Below, piece by piece: positions 11,573 through 24,260 of a stretch of DNA of 64,000 nucleotides. Below the pieces are notes generated by a model. It made no database searches, was not told the origin of the DNA, and saw nothing but the letters and a program-made list of their open reading frames with translations. A program made the position numbers and the translations under genes. Each line of letters begins with the position of its first letter. Position 1 is the stretch's first letter. Where the stretch lies: assembly GCF_025698545.1 (NCBI RefSeq), contig NC_068576.1, positions 55,092,094 through 55,156,093 on the forward strand, written 5' to 3'. Source of the stretch: Gossypium raimondii (lineage: Eukaryota > Streptophyta > Magnoliopsida > Malvales > Malvaceae).

Positions 11573-12293
11573 TCTTATATTATTTCAAAATCTTAATACC
11601 TTGCTAGCATCTTGAGATGTCAAATTAAATCATTTGTGTAAAGGGTTAGTTGAATAAGACATTTTAAATTAGGATTTAAATTTCAAATTAATCATAAATA
11701 TTTAAAATATTCTAATTAAGTACTGAAATGTAATGTAGTGTGTAATTAAAACAAACTAAATTATGGCACGTCATAATGTAGGTAAAAACATTTTATGTAA
11801 TAATTTTATATATAAAGGAAAATTAATGAAATTTAAATGTTATTTTAGTTGAAGTGGTACAATTATTAACAACAAAATATTTTGGGTTAAAATCTTACCA
11901 TTTTAATACATAAAAGATATAAATACTCTCGAAATAATATTTATTATTATAAAAGAATAATCTTTTGGTAATTTCACGTTAAGTTAGAACCCATTCAATA
12001 GGTGATATCAACTCCATCAAAATTTTGATATATAACATAGATGGTCTAATTGTCAAAATGTAACATCTATGTTATACATCGATCAATCTAAGTGTTTTAA
12101 AAATATATTTCAAAATTTTATTTTTCATTTTCTATTTTTAATACATTATATCTAAGTGCACAATATAACATGTATATCGATATTTACAATTTGATTAACA
12201 TGTTTTAAACATAAAAATTATTTCACTCACCGCTTGTAAAGTTTTTAGACTTCATAATTAGGTTTAAGATTTAACAAGCGTAATAAATATATA
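11573..12293. other. AT-rich intergenic DNA
   Basis: Simple AT-rich sequence between the MULE and the long LTR. No gene, hairpin or repeat that I can support. Confidence 0.55.
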
Positions 12294-14639
12294 TGTAATA
12301 CCCTAAAAGTTACAACAGTAAGAAAGTAAAATATTGTCATTGATATAATAAAATAAGAAGATAAAGTGACAAAAAGGGAAATTTTGAATTATGTCAACAA
12401 AATCTGTTTGGGAAGTATATTATGATATGTTAATTCAAGAAAGGACTAAATCGCAAAGGTGAGAAAATTTTTGTGGCCTAAGAGTAAATACTCAAAATTT
12501 GAGGGGTTAAAGTATAAATATAAAAAAGTGGAAGGACCAATAGTGTAAATGTTTTAAGGGTGGAATTATCTAGAAGCTAATGAAAGTGGAAAAAGTATGA
12601 GGGGTTAAATCATAATTTTACCAAAATAAGTGACGAGTTAATGGAGGAATTTTGAATAATCATAAGGGGCAAAATGATCATTTAGCAACGAAGATAATTT
12701 TGAAGAGTAGTGTTTATGTTGGTGATATTTTAAAATAAATAAATAAATATTAGTTTATTAATATTTTGATTTGATTTTTAATTATATTTTTTATTATTTT
12801 TAATTATTTATTTAGTATATAAGGGAAGAAAGATGAAGAATTCTCTTCATCTTTCCATACAACCAATGTGAGAAGAGAAAAGAAATAAAGAATTTTTTTT
12901 CTTTACAATTTGGTCCTTTTACCAAAAATTCACCATTTTCACTTTGAAATCAAAAGAATTTCCATAGCTACCAAGAGAGAAAAATGATAAGCATACTAAG
13001 GGGAGCTAGAAAATCAAGTTAGATTCAAGAAATAGAAGCTGAAGGAGAGAGAAAATCAAGTTTAAAGATTGAAATCAATAGGACAAGGTAAGAACATCAA
13101 GATTTCAATATATTTTTAAGTTTGATATTATTGAAAAAGCATGAAAATGATGTTAAAGTAGAGTTTTCTTATATAAGGTTCTATGTTTTTTACATGTTAG
13201 TGAAGGGAAATAAGAGGAAGTGATGGGAAGTATTGTTCAGAAAGGAAAGGAGTGTGTTATAAACTTAGTTATCAATATTTTGCACTAAAACAATTTTGGA
13301 CAGCAACAGTAGTCTGACTTTGAAAATTCACCACAAATTGTAGAAATTGAATTAAAGGTTAATTAAAGTATTAAATTTAATCCTATTGATTCTAGTTTTA
13401 CATAGAAGAAACGTTGTAAGCAAAAGAATTTCATATTGTGAGATATATGAATTTTTGTGAGATAAGTTCAGATTGATTTCGGATTCCCCTGTTCTGACTT
13501 AGGAAAATCATCAAAATTGTAAAAAAATAATTAGGGGTTTAAATTTATATGTTTAAATTCTTAATGAGTCTCTTTTCAAGAGAAACAAACGAAAATATCA
13601 TTCAAACCCGTACTAAGAGATAATTAATTTTAGTAAAGAAAGGTTGAAGTTTGTTTTATTGTACTTATTGGTTAAATTATAAATTCTGAAATTTTATGGT
13701 GGAAAGATATTTGAGTCTAGAGTATCTTAATTTAGAATTCTGTAGCTCAAGATATAAATAATTTAGTGACTATGACTCAAGTGGAGAACTTTGATATGAA
13801 CATATAAGTAAATAGTGGAATTATATATACATTAAGGATGTGGAATGGAGAGGAGGAGGAGGAAAATATATATGAATATTCAGCTAGCATGGGTTTACAT
13901 TAAAATGACTAATTTGCATGTTTTTGGCTCTAGGACTAAATTGAATAAAAGTAAAATTTTAGGGAAATTTTGTAAAAAGTAAAAATGACGCAATTGCATG
14001 AAATGATTTGTTTTATTGTTTGAATTAATATTTTGAAAGAAATTATTAATATCAAGTGAGTTTAGAGCTTTAATTTTGTTGTATGGTGATATTATAAAAT
14101 GATTTTGTTAAATATTAATGTTAGTATCAAATGGTGAAAATAGTTAAAATATTAGGGTTTGGTATTAAATTTCTATTTTATTAAGGGTTGTATGATAGCC
14201 TAAAATATTTGGATAAATTATTAATTGAGAAATATTAGTTGATTTGATAAATTAATTAGTTAAGGGACTAAATTGTAAAAGTTGTAAAAGTATGAGGTAA
14301 TTGTGTAAATTCAAAAATTTAACGGTATAAATTGTGAAATAAATTGAAATTGAAATATATGTTAATGAATGAATAATTTTATATTTTGGATCAAGATTCC
14401 GTAGATACTGTAAAAAAATAAAAATAGCGGAATAGTCCCTCAACTCTTGTAATTATTACAATTCAATTCAGGTAAGTTTGTGTAACTAAATTATGTATAT
14501 TTATATGTTTGAATTGAAGGTTTTATTTTTTAATTGTGTAAATGTCATATACATGAAATTTACCATATATTCGATAATATTTGATAAATAATAAGTCCCG
14601 ATTGAATAAATGAAATTCGATGGATACAGGGTTCTCGTA

Positions 14640-15092
14640 TTGGTTGTGGTCTTGTATATGTTGTGGACACACCATAGCTCAAAAAAGCGTCCTGTTATTA
14701 ACCCTTTCGAGCTTCCCGTAATATGGTTATTGTGAGCTTCCCGTTAATAGCTTTTCGGAGCATCCCGATCGGTTGTGATCCTACATGTGTTGTGGACACA
14801 CCGCAACTCTTATAAGCTTCCCGTTGATTGGCTCTTTGTGAGCTTCCTGATTAATGGCTCCCCGGAGCTTCTTGTTATTGGCTTGCTTGGACTTCCCAAT
14901 ATATGGCTATCCGGAGCTTTCCGTTAATGGCTCTACGGAGCTACCCGTTATTGGCTCGCATGAGCTTCCTGATTATGGCTCTTATGAGCTTCCCTTTATA
15001 CAGCCTAGATAAGCTTCCCGTTATATGACTCGAGAGAATGCTTTTCGATTATGTGCTCTAATGAGCATTCCCGAATATGAATTGACAGATTA
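14640..15092 (+). repeat. Imperfect tandem repeat built on GAGCTTCCCG
   Basis: About fifteen degenerate units of 25-30 bp, each roughly GAGCTTCCCGTTAATGGCTC, lie inside the long LTR. They are preceded by two copies of a larger unit containing GTTGTGGACACACC (near 14660 and 14790). The block has no open frame and is richer in GC than its surroundings. Confidence 0.85.
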
Positions 15093-16354
15093 CAGTTGTG
15101 TACACTTGTGTATACTACCCGTGTATCCATCGATATTTTAAATGATTCAACAGGGTAAAAATCTTATAAGAAACAATATGAGTACAAAATGAATTATTAC
15201 CCGTATATGCTTGAAATATATATAATAATTTGTACATGTTATATGGATACATGATGTGGAAAGTATACGTACATAGAATTTGATTAATGTTGAGTTTGAT
15301 ATGAACTATTACTAGAATAAATGTACATGAAATGCATGGAAATGATGATATATAAAATATTGATATAATAAAATGAATGATATATGTTTATGAAGAAACA
15401 GAAGAGAATGATATGTATCATGACATGTACATATATGGTTATCTTTGATATGTTGATACAAGGAAATTAGGTAAGTTGAGACGAGTAATAAACTCAAGTG
15501 TGACATGTCGAGAAAATAAGTATATCAATGTTTAATTTATATGAAATATGTGCAAGTACACTAACAAGTGTTGTTGTTTGATGCTTAGACAAGTGCCAAG
15601 CTATCGGTTGAATGGTAAAATGTTTATTTATATGATGCATTGAAGTGGTAAGAACTCAATAGAAAATATGCTAGTACTTATGAAAAAGTGGTAAGTTTTA
15701 AATTGTGCAATTTCTTACGAAATGACTTATCATGTGATCAATTCGAAAAAGGTTTTGTTTAAATGCACTAGCTTCTAACCATGGTTGAATGTATGTTTAT
15801 GACTTGTGTGTCATGCATACAGAATAAGTGTGGAAAGTAAAGAAATACAAATGAAAATAAAGAATTTTTGAAGAGTTAAATTTATTTAAATCCTACTAAG
15901 CTTGGGATAGTATGTATTAGTGATGTTGTGGATTTATTCACCTTGTGTGTGGATGAATATAGCTTTATGAGTATTGCGGTATCAATTTTGAATTATTCTT
16001 GATATATATAAATTTCATATTTGAAAAGAAGTATTATGATTAAAGTTTATACGAGCTTACTAAGCATTCATTGCTTATGTATTTTTTTTCTTTACTTTAC
16101 AGATTATCAGAAGCTCAATTGGGTTGGAAGCTTGTCGAAGTTATAACATACTATCCATTGGTTCTATCGGTACTTTTGATTGTTTTGATTTTAGTTATAA
16201 TGACATGTATAGGTATTTTGCTTAATGATGGTCTATATGTAATTTGTTGGGTTTGATCACTTATTTTGGCTTATTGATATGTGTAATGTTGATTGTAGAT
16301 TGACATAAAATTTGGGTGAGAAATATGGCTTGTAAAATGGCCTATTTTCGTCCA

Positions 16355-16640
16355 CACAGGTAGAGACACAGATGTGTGTCTCAACCGTGTGTGCCACACG
16401 GCCAGGTGACATGGTCGTGTGTCCCCTGCATCTTAAATTTGCAAAAAACAGGATGCTCACACGGTCTAGCACACGGGCATGTGACTTGGCCGTGTGACCC
16501 AAGTCAGTATACTCACACGGGCACAGACACGGGCTGAGACACGGTCGTGTGTCCCTATTTCGAATGCCTAGATGACCTGTGACACAGGCGTGTCTCCAAA
16601 CTGTGTGAGTCACACGGCCTAGCCACACGATCGTGTGACA
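16355..16640. repeat. Cluster of CACACGG / CGTGTG motifs in the long LTR
   Basis: At least twelve copies of CACACGG, CACACGGGC or the complementary CGTGTGNC alternate over 280 bp near the 3' end of the LTR. The arrangement is locally palindromic and could fold. The motif density also keeps a spurious 123-codon frame open on the minus strand. Confidence 0.85.
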
Positions 16641-16886
16641 CTTTGCAATGCTAAAAATTTTAAATATTCTTGAAAAATTTCCTGAGTTTTCGACTTAGTC
16701 CCTATTTGTTTCTAATGCGTAATTTGGGCATTGAGGGCTCGTTTAAGGGATAATATGTATGATTTTAATTGGTTTCTAATATGAATACTAGATAAAATGA
16801 AATGTCTAGAAATTAATTCGTAAACTTCGGTAATGCTTCGTAACCAGGTTCTGGCGACGAATTCGGGTCAGGGGTGTTACAATATA

Positions 16887-18600
16887 TATGACATTTGTCA
16901 CACTTCTAACCCACTTGTGAAGCCTAAAAAAATCCACATATCAAACAATTACTATTTAAACACACTACACTCTATATATGAGGGTTAGTATTTAGTACAC
17001 TGACATTATACTTTTTTAAATTCACAAGCAGTATTTAAAAAATTGACATGTGCCTAATTTTTAAATATTTATGTTTTAATATTTCTCTATACATTTATAT
17101 GACACTTATCAACTCTCTGACTCTAGTTGTAGAGTCTAAAACCCCACAAACAAGTGTCTTATAAGAGTATAGTAAAATGTTAAACAATAAATCATTAAAA
17201 GGACAAATGACAAATTTTAAGGTTGCTTGTGAAATAAAAAACTATCGATATACTAAATACAAACCCAATATAAGTGAGTATTTGATATACTAGCAATATA
17301 TTTTTTGAACTCTAAAAGCGAAGTTAAAAATTTGTCATATGTCCCATTTGTTTTACATATTTATTTTTGATAATTTATTATACTTTATAGGACACATATA
17401 ATCACCTAATACGACTTGTAAAGTTTAAAAACTCTATTGATGGCGTATCAAAGATTTTCCCATATAAAATTCAATGTTTATGTTGAAAGTAGTAAAATTG
17501 ATACAATATTAATATTTAAAATCTATACATATGTATTAAATAAGGTCTAAACGATCTTTACTCATGCTAACATATGGCACATATTCACCATTTTTTTCTT
17601 TATACATTTTATAAAAGATGTTAATTTTAGGTTTTTCTAATAGGCTTGAATTTGAGAATTAATCTTTATAATTTAATTTTAACATATTTTGGTTTTATAT
17701 TCTTATAATGTGATTAATTAGTTCAAATAGTTAATATCGTTAAATTTTCAATTAAAATGTTACATGATTACATATACTTTAGAAGTTGATTTATAAATAA
17801 AAAGGTAGAGAGATTAAATTTTTGAAAATAAAAGTAGGAGAATTAAATTTCAAATCTACAAAGTATAGAGACGTAGAATCATGGTTGTTTGAACCGATGA
17901 GGTATCAATTCGGAAAGAGGCAACATATTAGTTGACTTGCAAATCAGTATGGACCGGTTGAACCAAGTTGAAAAATCGATTGAACTGATTTTTTAAAGAA
18001 TGTTTTTTCTCTTTTAATGATTTATTCAATCCAACCATACAAACCAATGGTCTAACTATTTCGACCGCCAATTCAATTTTAAAAATCTTGCTTAAGATGT
18101 ATTTTATTTTTTAAAATTTTACTATATAATTTGATATAAATAAATAATCAACCCGATGTGAATATACTATACTAATTTTAATTAAAAGTTAAAACATCTT
18201 AAAATTTACAAATCAGTTTAAGATAGATCAATAGTTTAAATACATTTTGCCTAAGAAAAATAACAATTTAAAAGATTTAATGAAATTAATCATTATTGGA
18301 AATATACTTAAATTAATTAATAAAACGTCAATTAAAATTTCTATTGAGGTAAAACTATAAAAATCTTTATATTAAGAGTTTATTAAAAATTAAAAATTAA
18401 ATTACATATATTAAACTAATTTTTATTAGGAGGATTTCATCTATATTTCTATCGATAAAAAATGATATAATTAATTGAATATTTAAATAATTAGATATTG
18501 TCACATTTAATGTAAAAATTAATTTTTAACAGTAATAATTTACTCTTTAAATAAACTAATTTAAGAAATACAAAGGTAGGTGAGGCTAATTTGTAGAGGA
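16887..18600. other. AT-rich intergenic DNA
   Basis: No gene recognised. Around 17880-18060 there is a degenerate repeat with GAACCGATGAGG and GGACCGGTTGAACCAAGTTG, of a kind scattered widely in plant genomes. The remainder is AT-rich. Confidence 0.5.
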
Positions 18601-18639
18601 TAAGAAATGAAATGATTTAATGGCTTGCTGCCTCGGGAG

Positions 18640-18880
18640 TTGCAGATGGAAGTGGAGGCCAATTTAAAGTTTGAAACGAGACGTGATGCATCAGCTCAAC
18701 TATGGCAGCAACACTCGCCCACGAGGCGCGTGATTCAAGGGTGTGCCGGCGGGGAGTGAGTGAGCGAGTGCTGGGGACGGGAGGAGGTTGAGAGTGTGGG
18801 TTTCAGATGCCATGAGATGTGACGAGACGGAAGGAGAGGAGAGGGAGACGTGATGTGTGGGGTGACCGACTTTGAATGAA
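18640..18880 (-). other. GC-rich island with short minus-strand frame, unidentified
   Basis: About 240 bases of roughly balanced composition stand alone in very AT-rich DNA. On the minus strand a frame from 18906 to 18700 contains an internal MASETHTLNLLPSPALAHS. It ends in a stop just after GRVLLP. The upstream minus-strand sequence is CT-rich like a plant 5' leader. I recognise no family. It could be a captured gene fragment, a first exon or a promoter. Confidence 0.3.
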
Positions 18881-18909
18881 AAAGAGGTAAATTTCTTGGA
18901 GACCAAAAT

Positions 18910-19750
18910 ATCTATTATTATTTATTTAAAGAGTAATCTATTGGTTACGAACTTACGATGCTCACCTCCCCCTTTTTATTGGATGTTTCAACGGTTTTAC
19001 GTATTTTTTAGTATAATGATTAAAATTAAATATATATTTTATTTAGAAGTTATTCATTGTTTCATGTGCAGATGGAATGGTGTATATGTATTTTTCTTAT
19101 ACTTATAACTATAGCAAAGGTAAACCAGAGGCATGTAAGGGCTTTGCCCTCTTACTTAAATAACAATTATTCATTCCAGCAATTTGGCTTTTCAAGTTAA
19201 AATATTTTAACACCAAAATTTTGTGTGTAGGTTATGATTTTCTATGAAATACATATTAAAATATTTTCATGCAATATTATAAAATCGAAAACATTATTAA
19301 GGTGCAATTAATTATGAAACATGTATGATAAATTATTTTATAGGCTATTTCCATTATATCATTCACGATCCCGTCTAATTAAAAGACGATATATCATCTT
19401 TTTTATATTACATGTATATTTAGACTAAATTTCTATATAAAAATGATCTATCTTCTTTAATTAGACAAAATCATGAATAATATGATAAAAGATCTATAAA
19501 ATAATTTTTGATATAGGTACTAAGTCATATTAAAAGGGTTAAAGCAAAATTATGAAAGTTGGGGCTCGGGAATATGTACTAAAAGTCGAAAAGGATATAT
19601 ATTAGTAAGTTTTTTAACTCCACATTGACTTAACAAATCATCGGCCTATGTATTAAGGGGTGAATTGTATTTTATTAAAAATAAAAAATTACTTTTATAT
19701 ATTTTAAAATGTGTAAATTAATCCTTTTATTAAATTTTTTGTTGGCTGTT
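18910..19750. other. AT-rich intergenic DNA
   Basis: No gene or bounded element seen. A short inverted pair (TTAATTAGACAAAATC-like around 19380 and 19455) suggests a small decayed foldback. Confidence 0.45.
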
Positions 19751-19754
19751 TTTA

Positions 19755-20772
19755 TAGGTAAACAACAAAAATAGTTATCCAATTGTGACTTTCATCCTAT
19801 TTTGATCACCCAACTATTATTATTTATTTAGTAACTTTTTCAATTTAAATGTTTTAACTTATGCGAGCTTTTTAAATTAATCTAGTAACAAAATTAGCAC
19901 TTTAATGTTTATGCATTCTATCAATTTGATAATAAATATAAAAATTTAATAAATTTAACCTCTCAACATTTACAAAAATATTAATTTAATCTTAACTCTG
20001 AAAATTTTAACAATATTTTAAAAATATATTTTAGCCCTTTGTAACCTATAAGTTAACCCATGTGGGTTATTAAAATAAGAAAAAATATCCGCTTTAAAGC
20101 CAATTGCAAAAGAACTCTAAAAAGTCAAGATAAACCAAAAAAAAAAGATCTAAAAGAAAAAAAATCATTAAAAACATTATAAGTTTGGGTAGTAATGCTA
20201 TCAATTATTCCAAATAAATTCCAAATCAATTGGTTTGATCTAGTATAAAGCCTAAATTATACCTTAAAAAGTCGGGATAAAGTACAAAGATTTAAGATCC
20301 AAAAGAAAATAAAGGCATTAAAAACGTTATTTGTCCGGTTAGTAATGTAGCTAGTTATTCCAAATAATGTCCAAATCAATTAGTTTGATCCAATGTGAAG
20401 CCTAAATTATAGTAAAAGAAAGTGTTGCAAGTGACTTGAAAGAATATATATTTTTAATTTTTAGAGTTAGAACTAAATTGATAGATGTTGTAAATGTTGA
20501 GGCCAAATTTATTAAATTTTAGAATTAGAACTAAAATGACAAATTTTATAAATATTGAGGGCTAAATTTGTTATTTTTATATTTATGATCAATTTGATAG
20601 AATATGTAAACATTAGATGGCTAATTGTGTTACTAGATTAATAGAAAAAGCCCACAAAAGCCTAGAGTGACTAAAATATTTAATTTCAAAAAATTATGAC
20701 TAAATAAAAAAGTTGAATGACCAAAATTAAATGAAATACATAGTTGAGTGACCATTTTATAATTTACCATAA
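19755..20772. mobile_element. Foldback element of about 1 kb with internal tandem repeat
   Basis: The inverted arms are about 19755-20000 and 20500-20772. The right arm, read on the minus strand, starts GGTAAATTATAAAATGGTC and passes through CACTCAACTAT, CTATTAATCTAGTAACA and TGATCATAAATATAAAAAT. The left arm has matching phrases in the same order. Between the arms, a unit of about 150 bp (20110-20255) is repeated at 20265-20415 with AAAAAGTC, CCAAATCAATT and AAGCCTAAATTAT in common. It is non-coding. I found no convincing target duplication. It looks like a MULE-type MITE of the 'GGTAAATTATAAAATGGTCA' class. Confidence 0.65.
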
Positions 20773-20834
20773 AAATGATTTTCAGCATGTCCGCATCATC
20801 ATTTAAGAGACAATTTAATTGAGGAATTAATTTG

Positions 20835-20922
20835 CGCTTTTGAGATGAATAAATATTAATTTATGCGTTTTGAGATGAATAAATATTAATTTATCCGTTT
20901 TGAGATGAATAAATATTAATCG
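20835..20922. repeat. Three tandem copies of a 30-bp unit
   Basis: The unit TTTTGAGATGAATAAATATT plus ten more bases recurs at 20837, 20867 and 20897. The exact period is 30 and there are almost no differences. It is non-coding. Confidence 0.92.
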
Positions 20923-20929
20923 TCCTTAA

Positions 20930-23900
20930 ATACATAGACTTCCTAATAGTTTTATGGAAATCAACTTATATTTTTTAACAATTAAACATAAATGATATTT
21001 TTAACTTCACTTATACAATTAAAAAATCTCGATCAATAAGTGAAACAATTTTTTTACCATTAATCTTATTATAGGTTCTTATCATCTATTTTGATATAAT
21101 GTCTAGAACTATCTATAATCTCTCCTCAATCTTTAAATAGGAGGATAATGCATTTTAACACACTAAAATCCGCGTCCTCCTATACCGATAATAATAGTGG
21201 TAACAATAGAATTATATGAAACAATTTTTATATATACTGGTATGTGTATATATATAAAAAGAGGAATATGGTACAAGCATATTGATGCTTGAGAGAGATG
21301 GGAAGGCAAATTAAAGAGGGCTGGATGCAGACAGCTGGAAGAGGTTGTCCCCACATCACATGCAATTTGCAATAAAAACAAGAAAAGCCAAACACCTCCC
21401 TCTATCGACACGTCATATGAAAAAATATAAAATCTCAGCCATATTAGATATGTTATCCTCCTAAAATTAAAACTAAAATACTTTTTTTTTAATTAAAAAA
21501 AACTTTGTTCCCCAAAAATATAATAGATGAAAACACACGAATACCTTGAAATTTAATTATTAATAATTCCAAATATTTTAAATATTATGATACATTCACA
21601 AATTATATAAAAATTATTTTATTGTGTATTTTAATACAATGTCTAAAATTATGTTTTAGTATACTTAAATTCACGTAGTCTTACATTCAATTATGTATAT
21701 TTATATATAAAGTTTGATAGCAAAAATAAAATAAAATAATAAAACACGAATTTCCTGAGTTACAAACAAAGACAAGGTGATTCAATTTCTGGAATCAAAG
21801 ACTTGCAGTACTTTTATTACACATTTACCATCTTTCTATTTTGTCCTTCTCGATATTCAATTTGTCCCTCAAATCAGACAAAATGGCAGTGGTAGGTGTT
21901 TGTTAATGAAGTGGTGGTGGTACCACTGCCACTAAAACTTGTAACCAAAACCCAGTTCCATAGGGGGATCGGATCATGGATGATGATGATCCTTTGAATG
22001 AAACAAGTGCAACCACCCTACTCTGTCTTGTCACTTTGCTTCCTGCCCTAACCCAAGCATCCCCGCTTTCCCCCTATCTCTTGTTATGTAGTAATGGAAC
22101 CTGGTCTTTTTTTTTCTTTTTTCTTTTTCCATTCTGTCCTACCTCATTTAAACCATACACATACACACACTTTAATGTACTGGTTTCTTAATTTACTCTT
22201 TACTCGTATAGGTGAGTAAAAATGAGTGTAAATCGATTTAATTTAGACTGTCTTTTGTATTGATGAAAATTCTTATAAGCTTCATGAACATAGGTTTATG
22301 TATATGTTCTTATGGAACTTTCATCTTATTGTTTTGGATTTATTGAATGAAAAATTTTATTTAAAAATTATTTAATTTCATATTTATAATTATTATGTAT
22401 ATATTAAATAATTTGCAAAAAATCTATAAGGTTCAACGTATGAATTTTGATTAAAAAAATATTTATCGATGTGATATTAATTACTTTACAAATTCATAAA
22501 AAGAGACTAAATCGAAAAGTTGACCGTAGAAATACAATGGTAGGTTAAAAGATATGAAAAAAAAGGGTGGTGGGAGACATGTTTCTCCACCAAGGAACAA
22601 TGGAATAAGGAGGGTATGGTATGGACCTCCCTCCCATTTGGGCATTTGGGTATATTTGCTTTTGATTCAACATAAATTTCTATAATGCTACCACCGCCAA
22701 GGAAACCAAAACCAAATTGCTATAATGCTCTTTCCCTTTTTAAACTCAAAGCTAAGCTATTATTACCAGCATTTTGTTGTTAATTTTATACTAAAATATA
22801 GTAAAGTTGTAAATAAATTAGATAATGGTATTTTGGGATTGGGGGAGCCATGTGAATGGGACATGGGTCTTAACTCTTATATCCCTTAAAAGGGGACCAC
22901 ATGGTCCTGCCCCTCACCTACAAAAGATTTCAACAATCTCTCCATCAGAATATTATCTTTGGGACTTTCTGGTTTTAGTGTTTTATTATTTCATTTCCCC
23001 CTCTCTCTTTTCTTTTGTACCATGTGGGACTTTTTTCTTTCAATTTTTTAAAATTGTCAAATCTTTTTTTTATTGCTTATTTATTTATTAGGATTACACC
23101 CAATTATTAAATTATTAATAAATTTATATTTTGATCACTCAATTTCAAAACTTTCTTAATAATTTATTCATTATTTATTTTTTAAATTTGCATCTGCTTA
23201 ATTATGAATTTCATTCTTAGTTTTTCAAAATTTATTTTAGTAAATTGATTTTTATTGCTAAGTTGTTGATTTTCATATTAACAACTTAACAGTGTCACTC
23301 AGATAGTTGTTCAATTCCATAAACGTGTCAGTTTTCAAAAAGGAATAAGTGGAAATTGGGTCAGGCTAGAGGCCCCAAAGCCTTTCATAAAGCAACAAAA
23401 GAATGCTTGATAGCTTATGCTTTTTTTATTGCCCTTAGTTATGAAAATTTCCAAAAAAAAGCCCATAATAATTAAGCATATTTGGATGGGGCTCTGCCAT
23501 ATTATACCCAGAATCATATAGGATCCAAAAGTAGTATAGTACATGTAACATGGCCATGCAGTTAGAAATAGGACCTGATACACGCCAACTGACTTTGAGC
23601 CCCATTTCTGAGTAATAAATATGTGGCTACCAAATACCACGCTTTCTCATATAGAGAAATGCTAATGGCTTGGATGGTAAGTAAAATAATATATGGCGCA
23701 TTGGCATCTAATCTATAAATCATAGTTGTAACCCTCCACGAGGGGTGTAGTGGCACCTCTAATTAGGCTAAATGATAAGCATGAACAGTGTAAATTAGAC
23801 ATAAAACCTAGGTTTTAGCTTTTACTGCAAACTTAAAGATGCTAAGGAGGCCGTTGAACTAAAAACGCAGCTGGTAGGGAGGTTATGTGTGCATTCGGGC

Positions 23901-24240
23901 TGAATGCATGTCCTGGATATATGCTTTCACCATTTGAGACATAGTATCATATATAGTTAAAAATTAAACACAGCTTTTAAATATGATTACTTTCTTAATG
24001 AAGCATTTATCTATTGTAGTAAAGGCAATTGTAAGTTAACTACGCTACTAAAAGATGCAGCAAATCACAGACAGACTGAATTCTCTTTAGCTTAAATTTC
24101 ATATGAAATCACTGTTCATATAAATTTGCAGAGTGTACTATCGTTCCATAAAGAACATAATAGTTCAACTACAATTATTTAGTATTACTAGTCGAGGAAA
24201 ATAAAAACATTACTGAGGAACAATCGCGCGTACAGCAAAA
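20930..24240. other. Intergenic DNA without a recognisable gene
   Basis: Several short frames (near 21200, 22000, 22900 and 23500) have low-complexity or transmembrane-like composition but no family match that I can name. At about 21883-21938 GGCAGTGGTA and TACCACTGCC form a 10-bp stem with a long loop. The stretch 22560-23000 and the stretch 23330-23960 are of more balanced composition and could hold non-coding RNA or regulatory sequence. I cannot support a specific call. Confidence 0.4.
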
Positions 24241-24260
24241 TTCTTTTTGCCCCCAAGGAC

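Larger units (their letters stand above)
12294..16881 (+). mobile_element. 4.6-kb LTR-type unit, probably a solo LTR of a Ty3/gypsy element
   Basis: The unit starts TGTAATACCC and ends GGGTGTTACA, an inverted TG...CA terminus. It is flanked on both sides by ATATA (12289-12293 and 16882-16886), a 5-bp duplication as expected for LTR elements, although this one is low in complexity. There is no gag or pol reading frame, no internal pair of LTRs and no clear primer-binding site. A TATA-like TATATAAGGG lies near 12816, followed by purine-rich leader sequence and a donor-like AAGGTAAGA at about 13086. Two internal repeat blocks lie at 14640-15092 and 16355-16640. From memory, such ends and the CACACGG block are typical of long cotton gypsy LTRs. 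A non-autonomous large-retroelement derivative is the alternative. Confidence 0.7.

Noticed and set aside
16257..16628. 123-codon frame on the minus strand
   Set aside because: It is kept open only by the CACACGG repeat cluster of the LTR. Its composition (repeated His/Thr/Arg/Cys) and location argue against a protein.
21320..21345. Sequence resembling the 3' part of miR162 (CTGCATCCAG on minus)
   Set aside because: Only about 11 bases match and no hairpin partner with the miR162* sequence is nearby.
21976..22191. 71-codon plus-strand frame starting MDDDDPLNETS
   Set aside because: The start looks protein-like but the rest is a poly-Phe run from a T-tract, with no relatives that I recognise.
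22825..23091. 88-codon plus-strand frame
   Set aside because: Low-complexity Phe/Ser-rich second half, no family resemblance and no splice-compatible neighbour.
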